NCBI GenBank assembly: GCA_963725065.1
Contig: CAVRXD010000035.1
Span: 1 to 64,000, forward strand
Reading direction: 5' to 3'
From: VAZQ01 sp963725065
Lineage (GTDB): Bacteria; Pseudomonadota; Alphaproteobacteria; Rhizobiales; Xanthobacteraceae
Length of the DNA stretch: 64,000 nt
The translations under genes and the position numbers were made by a program. Under the pieces are notes generated by a model. That model was not told where the DNA came from and ran no database searches. It saw nothing but the letters and a program-made list of their open reading frames with translations. This document shows positions 8,521-15,307 of this stretch, in pieces. Numbering within the stretch: position 1 is the first letter of the stretch; each line of letters begins with the position of its first letter.

Positions 8521-9450
8521 ATGCGTATCGTGGTGCACGGCCAGCAGGCGTTCGGCAAGGCCGTCTTGGAGGCGTTGCTGAAGCGCGGCGACGAAGTGGT
8601 CGCGGTCTATGTCGCGCCGGAGAAGGAGGGCGCCAAGGCCGATCCCCTGAAGGAGGCTGCGCTCGCAGCCTCGCTCCCGGTCTATCAGCCGGCGTCCTAC
8701 CGCAAGCCCGAAGTCTGGGCCGAGTTCAAGGCGCTCAAACCCGACCTGCAGGTCATGGCCTTCGTCACGCTGTTCGTGCCGGAAGAATTTCTCAACGTCC
8801 CGACCAAGGGCTCGATCCAGTACCATCCCTCCCTGCTGCCGAAATATCGTGGACCGAGCGCGATCAACTGGCCGATCATCCAGGGCGATACCGAAACCGG
8901 GCTGTCGATTTTCTGGCCCGACAACGGCCTCGATACCGGCGACGTTCTGCTGCAGAAGAAGACCCCGATCTCCGACACCGACTCGCTCGGCTCGGTTTAT
9001 TTCGACCGGCTGTTCCCCATGGGCGTCGAGGCGATGCTCGAGGCCGTCGATCTGGTCAAGGCCGGCAAGGCGCCGCGCATCAAACAGGATCACGCCCAGG
9101 CGACCTATGAGGGCCGCTGCGGCCCCGACAACGGGCGCATCGACTGGGGCAAGCCCTGGCGGCAGATCCACAATCTGATCCGTGGCTGCAATCCGGCGCC
9201 CGGCGCGTGGACGACGCTCAATAGCCAGGCGTTGCAGATCTTCGAGGCGAAGCCGTTGCCGGCACGCGACCCCAAGGGGATCGCCGGCAAGATGGGCGAG
9301 ATCGTCGAAGTGGCGACCGACGGCTTCACCGTCGTGTGCGCCGACGGCCGCATCAAAGTTCTGCGCGTGAAGCCCGCCGACGGGCCCAAATGCGCGGCCG
9401 GCGAATTTGCCACCAATGCAAAACTTAATCTCGGCACGAGGCTCACATGA
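8521..9450 (+). CDS. 10-formyl-tetrahydrofolate hydrolase-like formyltransferase (ALDH1L1 N-domain type)
   Basis: 309 residues with a formyltransferase fold. Residues 1-10 (MRIVVHGQQA) and the core SIQYHPSLLPKYRGPSAINW, then FWPDNGLDTGDVLLQKK, follow the N-terminal hydrolase domain of animal 10-formyl-THF dehydrogenase (ALDH1L1) more closely than methionyl-tRNA formyltransferase. The catalytic pair is H102 in YHPSLLP and D138 in LDTGD, 36 residues apart as in ALDH1L1. The segment ATYEG-IDWGKPWRQIHNLIRG and a C-terminal OXDC-like domain follow. GGAGGA lies 8 bp before the ATG, and the stop overlaps the fhs start (ATGA), so the two are translationally coupled. It may release or transfer the formyl group of 10-formyl-THF. 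No aldehyde-dehydrogenase domain is attached. Automatic pipelines would probably call it Fmt; a genuine Fmt normally sits next to def, which is absent here. Confidence 0.8.
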   Translation: MRIVVHGQQAFGKAVLEALLKRGDEVVAVYVAPEKEGAKADPLKEAALAASLPVYQPASYRKPEVWAEFKALKPDLQVMAFVTLFVPEEFLNVPTKGSIQYHPSLLPKYRGPSAINWPIIQGDTETGLSIFWPDNGLDTGDVLLQKKTPISDTDSLGSVYFDRLFPMGVEAMLEAVDLVKAGKAPRIKQDHAQATYEGRCGPDNGRIDWGKPWRQIHNLIRGCNPAPGAWTTLNSQALQIFEAKPLPARDPKGIAGKMGEIVEVATDGFTVVCADGRIKVLRVKPADGPKCAAGEFATNAKLNLGTRLT

Positions 9451-11180
9451 CCCCGACTCAAGCGACCGCAGCCAAGCAACCGACGACCGCCTCGCAGCAC
9501 CTCAACCCGAAGTCCGACATCGAGATCTCGCAATCGGCCACGAAGCGATTGATCCTCGATGTGGCGCGCGACAAGCTCGGCATCGGGCCGGAGCACCTCG
9601 AGCCCTATGGCCACTACAAGGCCAAGGTGTCGATGGAGTACATCAAATCGCTCAAGAACCGTCCCAACGGCAAGCTGATCCTGGTTTCGGCGATCACGCC
9701 GACCCCGGCGGGCGAGGGCAAGACCACGACGACGGTCGGCCTTACCGATGCGCTCAATCATATCGGCAAAAAGGCGATGCTATGCTTGCGGGAGCCTTCG
9801 CTCGGCCCCTCGTTCGGGATGAAGGGCGGCGCGGCGGGCGGCGGCTATGCGCAGGTCATACCGATGGAGGATATCAACCTCCACTTCACCGGCGACTTCC
9901 ACGCCATCACCTCGGCGAACAACCTGCTCGCCGCCATGATCGACAATCACATCTACTGGGGCAATGCGCTCGGCATCGATCAGCGTCGCGTCGCCTGGCG
10001 CCGCGTGCTGGACATGAACGACCGGGCGTTGCGCTCGATCGTCTCGTCCCTCGGCGGCGTCGCCAATGGGTTCCCGCGCGAGGACGGCTTCGACATCACC
10101 GTCGCGTCGGAGGTGATGGCGATATTCTGTCTCGCGAGCGATCTCGAGGATCTCAAGAAGCGCCTCTCCAACATCATCGTGGCCTACACCCGCGACCGCA
10201 AGCCGGTACGGGCCGGCGACCTCAAGGCGCATGGCGCCATGACGGCGCTGCTCAAGGAGGCACTCGCCCCCAACCTGGTGCAGACGCTGGAGGGCACGCC
10301 GGCGTTCGTGCACGGCGGGCCGTTCGCCAACATCGCCCATGGCTGCAATTCGGTGCTGGCGACGACGACCGCGCTGAAGCTCTGTGACTACGTGGTCACG
10401 GAGGCCGGCTTCGGCGCCGATCTCGGCGGCGAAAAATTTCTCGACATCAAGTGCCGCAAGACCGGGTTGTCGCCGGACTGCGCGGTGCTGGTTGCGACCA
10501 TCCGCGCGCTCAAGATGCACGGCGGGGTCAAGAAGGAAGACCTCAAGTCCGAGAACCTGAAAGCGCTCGAAGCCGGCATGGCCAACCTCGCCCGGCACGT
10601 GGAGAACGTGCAGAAGTTCGGTATCGTGCCGGTGATCTCGATCAATCGTTTCAGCGCCGACACCGACGCCGAGATCGCGCTGGTGGAGGAGCACGCCAAG
10701 AAGCTCGGTGTCGAAGCCGTCATGGCCGACCATTGGGCCGAGGGCGGCCGCGGAGCCGCCGACGTAGCACGTGCGGTGGTGAAGGTGGCCGACAGCGGCA
10801 AGAGCAAGCTGAAATTGCTCTATCCCGACGAGATGCCCCTGATCGAAAAGATCCGTACCATCGCCAAGGAAATCTACCGGGCAAAGGACATCTCCGCGGA
10901 GAAGTCGGTGCGTGACCAACTCGCCCAGTTCGAGCAGATGGGCTACGGCCATCTGCCGGTCTGTATCGCCAAAACCCAGTACAGCTTTTCCACCAATGCC
11001 GACAACAAGGGCGCGCCGGTCGATCACACCATTCCGGTGCGGGAGGTGCGGCTCTCCGCCGGCGCCGAGTTCGTGGTGGCGATCTGCGGAGAGATCATGA
11101 CCATGCCCGGCCTGCCGCGGGTGCCCGCCGCCGACTCCATCGATGTCGGCGCGGACGGCAAGATCGTCGGGCTGTTTTGA
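9447..11180 (+). CDS. fhs: Formate-tetrahydrofolate ligase
   Basis: Makes 10-formyl-THF from formate, THF and ATP in the cytoplasm. At 577 residues it is about 20 longer than most Fhs proteins, through a short N-terminal extension. The P-loop TPAGEGKTTTT starts at residue 86. It is followed by REPSLGPSFGMKGGAAGGGY, DFHAITSANNLLAAMIDNH, FVHGGPFANIAHGCNS, TEAGFGADLGGEKF and the C-terminal CGEIMTMPGLPRVPAA, all family landmarks. It overlaps the formyltransferase gene by 4 bp and lies in the oxalate operon. This implies that formate released from oxalate is partly assimilated into C1 metabolism. Confidence 0.96.
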   Translation: MTPTQATAAKQPTTASQHLNPKSDIEISQSATKRLILDVARDKLGIGPEHLEPYGHYKAKVSMEYIKSLKNRPNGKLILVSAITPTPAGEGKTTTTVGLTDALNHIGKKAMLCLREPSLGPSFGMKGGAAGGGYAQVIPMEDINLHFTGDFHAITSANNLLAAMIDNHIYWGNALGIDQRRVAWRRVLDMNDRALRSIVSSLGGVANGFPREDGFDITVASEVMAIFCLASDLEDLKKRLSNIIVAYTRDRKPVRAGDLKAHGAMTALLKEALAPNLVQTLEGTPAFVHGGPFANIAHGCNSVLATTTALKLCDYVVTEAGFGADLGGEKFLDIKCRKTGLSPDCAVLVATIRALKMHGGVKKEDLKSENLKALEAGMANLARHVENVQKFGIVPVISINRFSADTDAEIALVEEHAKKLGVEAVMADHWAEGGRGAADVARAVVKVADSGKSKLKLLYPDEMPLIEKIRTIAKEIYRAKDISAEKSVRDQLAQFEQMGYGHLPVCIAKTQYSFSTNADNKGAPVDHTIPVREVRLSAGAEFVVAICGEIMTMPGLPRVPAADSIDVGADGKIVGLF

Positions 11181-11217
11181 GAGGTTGGACCAAGCGCTAC
11201 GGAGGCTTACTCCGGCC

Positions 11218-11334
11218 GTCACCCTGAGGTGCACGAGCGAAGCGAGGGCCGCGAAGGGCGACGGCCCGCACCTCGCCGCGAGTCAGGAGCCGTTCATCCT
11301 TCGAGGCTCGCTGCGCTCGCGCCTCAGGATGACG
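11218..11334. repeat. Palindromic intergenic repeat with GTCACCCTGAGG / CCTCAGGATGAC ends
   Basis: Fills the gap between the converging fhs and Bug-receptor genes. The outer ends GTCACCCTGAGGTGC and GCGCCTCAGGATGAC form an inverted pair. Inside are GAGCGAAGCGAGGGC and TTCGAGGCTCGCTGCGCTCG. This type is widespread in Hyphomicrobiales intergenic DNA. At a convergent junction it may also serve as a bidirectional terminator. Confidence 0.7.
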
Positions 11335-11338
11335 GTCG

Positions 11339-12352
11339 TTAGAGTTTCGCGATGCCGGCCTGGACCATGATGTCGCGGAACATCGGCACCTCTTTGGCCA
11401 CGCGTTCCATGTGGCCCTGGCCGGTCCTGGCCGTCACCTCGAACCCGGCCTGGGTCAATCGCTGACGCATGTCGGGCTTGCTGAGAATCTCAAGCGCGAC
11501 CTTTTCCAGCCGGCTCACGATCTCGGGCGGAGTCTTCGCCGGTGCCATCAGCGCGGTATAGGTGTCGAATACGAAATCCGGGTAGCCCGACTCGACCATG
11601 GTCGGAATATCCGGCAGGTCGTGCCAGCGCGTCGGGCCGGTGACCGCAAGGCCCTTGATGTTGCCGGCCTTGATCTGCGGATGGGCGGGCGCCAGCACGC
11701 CGGAGCTGAGCTGCACGGTGCCCGAGAGCAGCGCCTTGAGCGCGTCGCCGCCACCGGGGAAGACGATGGTCGCCATCTTCTGCAGCCCTTCGCGCAGCTT
11801 CAGCACTTCGGCCTGGAGTTGCGGCGTGGTTCCGATCGGCGGCGTGGAGACGTTGAACTTGTCGGGATTGGTCTTGGCGAGTGCGACGAACTCCTTCATC
11901 GATTTGACGCCCAGGTCCGGCATCACCGCGAACACGTGGGGCGAGACCGCAAGCTCACAAACGGCGGAGAAATCCTTGAACGGATCATACGGCGGGTTGT
12001 TGTAGAGGCCGGGATTGACCGAATAGGCGCTGGTCGAGAGCAGGATGGTGTAGCCGTCGGCATCGGAGCGCGCGACATAGCCCATGCCGATATTCCCGCC
12101 GCCGCCACCCTTGTTCTCGACGATGATCGACGACCCCGGCATCGCCTCCTGCATCGCCGCCGCCATGATGCGGGCGATGATGTCTGATGGTCCGCCCGGT
12201 GTGTTGGCCACGACGATGCGGACCGGGCGGTCGGGGTAGGCGGCGAAGGCCGTGCCGATGCGCAGCACGGCGGGCGCGACGATGCCGGCGAGGGCGGCCT
12301 TGATCAGCCGGCGCCGCGAGGTTGAAACCTTGCTCTGGTGGGATTGCGACAT
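11339..12352 (-). CDS. Bug-family (TctC-like) substrate-binding protein, probably Tat-exported
   Basis: 337 residues. The start at 12352 is chosen because GGGAGGA lies 8 bp upstream; an upstream in-frame ATG at 12418 lacks one. The N-terminus SRRRLIKAALAGIVAPAVLR carries a twin-arginine-like motif followed by a hydrophobic stretch. The mature chain starts AAYPDRPVRIVVANTPGGPS. Bug landmarks are IIVENKGGGGGNIGMGYVAR, NPPYDPFKDFSAV and LPDIPTMVESGYPDF. It is an orphan receptor with no tctA or tctB beside it, lying between the oxalate operon and the formate dehydrogenase regulator. Its ligand cannot be read from the sequence. Confidence 0.9.
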   Translation of the reverse strand: MSQSHQSKVSTSRRRLIKAALAGIVAPAVLRIGTAFAAYPDRPVRIVVANTPGGPSDIIARIMAAAMQEAMPGSSIIVENKGGGGGNIGMGYVARSDADGYTILLSTSAYSVNPGLYNNPPYDPFKDFSAVCELAVSPHVFAVMPDLGVKSMKEFVALAKTNPDKFNVSTPPIGTTPQLQAEVLKLREGLQKMATIVFPGGGDALKALLSGTVQLSSGVLAPAHPQIKAGNIKGLAVTGPTRWHDLPDIPTMVESGYPDFVFDTYTALMAPAKTPPEIVSRLEKVALEILSKPDMRQRLTQAGFEVTARTGQGHMERVAKEVPMFRDIMVQAGIAKL

Positions 12353-12526
12353 TCGGTGTCCTCCCGGGACGTTCCTGGTTTTGCGGGCGATGCTAGGAAC
12401 TTGCGGCCGGTGCCGCAACTCGGATCGGGCCGCGGCGCGACCGCGCGTGTTGCGGCCATCTGCCGCTCGGCTGGCGCCGCGAGGCGTTGCGATGACATCC
12501 GCGCAGAAGGTTCACGGCCGTCGCCA

Positions 12527-13459
12527 TCAACCCCGCGGCTGGTGCGCCGTGCGCTCCGTCGGCGCGACCTCTCCGATCTCCGGCGCGAGGCGGTGCGCCT
12601 CGGCAACGAGCGCCGCGGTGAGCGGCGTCATCGGTTCGCGCGAGGGGACGACCAGGCCGATCGTGTGCACGGCTTCCGGCTCGACGATGGGAATGGCTCT
12701 GATCGTCTCGGTGAGCCCCAGCGTTTCCGCGAGCTTCGCCGGCATGACGCTGGCCCAGCGGCCCGTGCGCACGTGGGCGAACAGCACGATCATGGAATTG
12801 GATTCGAGGGTTGGCTGCGGCGTTCCACCCGCCCCGCGCAGGAGCTCGTCGATGATGCGCCGGTTCTGCATGTCGGGCGTGAGCAGGCAGAGCGGAACCT
12901 GCGCCACCTCCGCCCAGGTCACCGCCGCGCGGTTGCCGAACGGCGCGTCCGACGAGGTGAGCAGCCGGTAGTGCTCGCGATAGAGCGGCACCACGTTGAC
13001 GCGGCCGAGCGGTTCGTTGTCCAGGTAGGTCAGCCCGGCGTCGATCTCCAGGTTTTCGAGCTGCGCCAGCACCTCGATCGAGGTGCGCGACAGGATCGTG
13101 AACTGGACGTTGGGGTGGCGCATGCGGAACGGGGTGGTGAGGCTCGCCACCATCGCGAGGGTGGTGGGAATTGCGGCAATCCGCAGCCGTCCGGTCAGGC
13201 CGTGGCGCAGCGCCTCGAGCTCCTGCCGCATGGCGCGGGAGTTGCCGACGATGCGCCGCGACCAGTCGAGCACCCGTTCGCCCTCGGGGGTGAAGCTCTG
13301 GAACCGGGAGCCCCGGTTGACCAGCAGCACGCCCACGGTTTCCTCGAGCTGCTTGATCCCCGCGGACAGCGTGGGCTGGGTCACCCCGCAGGCCTCGGCC
13401 GCGCGGCCGAAATGCCGTTCGCGGGCCAGGGCCAGAAGGAATTCCAGCTTATCGATCAA
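12527..13459 (-). CDS. LysR-type transcriptional regulator, divergent from formate dehydrogenase
   Basis: 310 residues. The N-terminal winged helix reads LEFLLALARERHFGRAAEAC, then GVTQPTLSAGIKQLEETVGV. A LysR effector domain (LRIAAIPTTLAMVASLTTPF, TYLDNEPLGRVNVVPLY) follows. The start is a TTG at 13459 with GGAG about 10 bp upstream; there is no ATG in frame above it. It lies back to back with fdsGB across 131 bp, the classic arrangement for a LysR activator and its target. Its likely role is control of formate dehydrogenase, perhaps in response to formate; this is inferred. Confidence 0.88.
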   Translation of the reverse strand: MIDKLEFLLALARERHFGRAAEACGVTQPTLSAGIKQLEETVGVLLVNRGSRFQSFTPEGERVLDWSRRIVGNSRAMRQELEALRHGLTGRLRIAAIPTTLAMVASLTTPFRMRHPNVQFTILSRTSIEVLAQLENLEIDAGLTYLDNEPLGRVNVVPLYREHYRLLTSSDAPFGNRAAVTWAEVAQVPLCLLTPDMQNRRIIDELLRGAGGTPQPTLESNSMIVLFAHVRTGRWASVMPAKLAETLGLTETIRAIPIVEPEAVHTIGLVVPSREPMTPLTAALVAEAHRLAPEIGEVAPTERTAHQPRG

Positions 13460-13590
13460 GGCAGTAATCTCCGAACTGGGGCAGATCCAATATTGATCGC
13501 TCGATAGAGAATTTCAATCGATTGATGGCAGTTGGGGGCTTGTTTTTGATCGATAAATCCCGCTCTTCTGGCGTTCAGAAGGATTCCAGC
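13460..13590. promoter_or_regulatory. Divergent lysR / fdsGB promoter region
   Basis: 131 bp, AT-richer than its surroundings. It contains repeated ATCGAT-like boxes: ATTGATCGCTCGAT at 13491-13504, CAATCGATTGAT near 13517 and TTGATCGATAAA at 13546-13557. LysR proteins often bind such spaced repeats around T-N11-A. The exact operator and start sites cannot be fixed by eye. The fdsGB ribosome site AGAAGGA lies just before 13591. Confidence 0.45.
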
Positions 13591-15303
13591 ATGGACGCGC
13601 GGACCGACGATCAGGCGCCCGGGTCGGGACGGCGCAACCGCCCGCGGCGAACCCCCAAGGGCCGACAGGTCGACCTGCAGGCCCTCGACGAAGTGCGCGC
13701 GCTGCTCGGCGACCGCCCGCGGCGCCGTGACCTTCTGATCGAGCACCTGCATCTGATCCAGGACGAATACGGCTACCTCTCGGCCGCCCATCTTGCCGCG
13801 CTGGCGCTGGAGATGAAGCTTGCGCTCACCGAGGTGTACGAGGTCGCGACCTTCTACTCCCATTTCGACGTGGTGAAGGAAGGCGAGACGCCGCCGCCCC
13901 CCGTCACCGTGCGGGTGTGCGACTCGCTCTCTTGCGCCATGGCGGGCGCCGAGCATCTCCTGCAGAACCTGCCGAACACGCTTGGCCCCGACGTGCGCGT
14001 CGTACGCGCGCCCTGCATGGGCGCCTGCGACCGCGCGCCGGTGTGCGCCGTGGGGCATGTCCAGGTGATGCACGCGTCCACGGACCGCATCGAGTCCGCC
14101 ATCGCGCACGGCGCCCATGCGCACACCTACCCGACCGACACGCCACTCGACGCTTACGTCCGTGCCGACGGTTATGCGCTGCTCAAGTCGTGCATCTCGG
14201 GCGCGCGCACGCGCGACGACCTCATCAAGGTGGTGAGCGACGCCGGACTCCGTGGCCTCGGCGGCGCCGGCTTCCCGACCGGCCGCAAGTGGTCGCTGGT
14301 GCGCGCCGAGCCCGCGCCGCGGCTGATGGCGGTCAACGCCGACGAGGGCGAGCCCGGCACCTTCAAGGACCGGCATTATCTCGAACGCGATCCGCACCGC
14401 TTCATCGAAGGGATGCTGATCGCCGCCTGGGTGGTCGAAGCGCCGGACATCTACATTTATATTCGCGACGAGTACCCCGAAGTGCGGTTGATGCTGGCCG
14501 ACGAGATCGCCAAGGTCGTCGAGGCCGGGCTCGCCAAGCACACCAGGATTCATCTGCGTCGCGGCGCCGGCGCGTATATCTGCGGCGAAGAATCCGCGAT
14601 GATCGAATCGATCGAAGGCAAGCGCGGGCTGCCGCGGCATCGCCCGCCTTACGTGGCCCAGGTCGGCTTGTTCGGCCGACCGACCCTCGAGCAGAACGTC
14701 GAGACGCTCTACTGGGTGCGGGACATCGTGGAGAAGGGCGCGGCCTGGTTCACCTCTTATGGCCGGCGCGAACGCAAAGGCTTCCGCAGCTTCTCGGTGT
14801 CGGGCCGCGTGCGCAAGCCGGGCGTGGTGCTGGCGCCCGCCGGCGTCACCGTCCGCGAGCTGATCGAGGAGTATTGCGGCGGGATGACCGAAGGCCACGA
14901 GTTCAAGGGCTATCTGCCGGGCGGCGCCTCCGGCGGCATCCTGCCGGCATCCATGGCCGACCTGCCGCTCGACTTCGGCACGTTGGAGAAATACGGCTGC
15001 TTCGTGGGGTCGCACGCGGTTGTGATCCTCTCGGACAAGGACGATATGAAAGCGGTGGCGCTCAACCTGCTGCGTTTCTTCGAGGACGAGAGCTGCGGCC
15101 AGTGCACCCCCTGCCGGGTGGGAACCGAGAAGGCCGTCAAGCTGATGGCAACCGGTCCGTGGGACAAAGCGTTGTTGACCGAGCTGTCGGACGCGATGCG
15201 CGACGCCTCGATCTGCGGGCTGGGCCAAGCGGCGCCCAATCCGCTGCTGAGCGTGCTGAAATATTTTCCTGAGGAGCTGAGCAAGCCGCTCGGCAGCTGG
15301 TGA
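13591..15303 (+). CDS. fdsB: NAD-dependent formate dehydrogenase, fused gamma-beta subunit (FdsG-FdsB)
   Basis: 570 residues joining a NuoE-like and a NuoF-like domain. Residues 30-170 are the [2Fe-2S] thioredoxin-like gamma domain with C110, C115, C142 and C146 (RVCDSLSC and APCMGACDRAPVC). The beta domain has the FMN/NADH segment LRGLGGAGFPTGRKW, VNADEGEPGTFKDRHYLERD and YICGEESAMIESIEGKRG, then the [4Fe-4S] cysteines C502, C505, C508 (ESCGQCTPCR) and C542. The start at 13591 has AGAAGGA upstream; an earlier in-frame ATG at 13522 has none. Electrons from FdsA pass through this chain to NAD+. It is followed by fdsA after 4 bp. The fusion differs from the separate fdsG and fdsB of Rhodobacter and Cupriavidus. 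Confidence 0.93.
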   Translation: MDARTDDQAPGSGRRNRPRRTPKGRQVDLQALDEVRALLGDRPRRRDLLIEHLHLIQDEYGYLSAAHLAALALEMKLALTEVYEVATFYSHFDVVKEGETPPPPVTVRVCDSLSCAMAGAEHLLQNLPNTLGPDVRVVRAPCMGACDRAPVCAVGHVQVMHASTDRIESAIAHGAHAHTYPTDTPLDAYVRADGYALLKSCISGARTRDDLIKVVSDAGLRGLGGAGFPTGRKWSLVRAEPAPRLMAVNADEGEPGTFKDRHYLERDPHRFIEGMLIAAWVVEAPDIYIYIRDEYPEVRLMLADEIAKVVEAGLAKHTRIHLRRGAGAYICGEESAMIESIEGKRGLPRHRPPYVAQVGLFGRPTLEQNVETLYWVRDIVEKGAAWFTSYGRRERKGFRSFSVSGRVRKPGVVLAPAGVTVRELIEEYCGGMTEGHEFKGYLPGGASGGILPASMADLPLDFGTLEKYGCFVGSHAVVILSDKDDMKAVALNLLRFFEDESCGQCTPCRVGTEKAVKLMATGPWDKALLTELSDAMRDASICGLGQAAPNPLLSVLKYFPEELSKPLGSW

Positions 15304-15307
15304 CGTC

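Noticed and set aside
8521..9450. Methionyl-tRNA formyltransferase (fmt) as the product name
   Set aside because: No def gene beside it, and the YHPSLLP...SAINW...FW-D-GLDTGD pattern follows the ALDH1L1 N-domain better.
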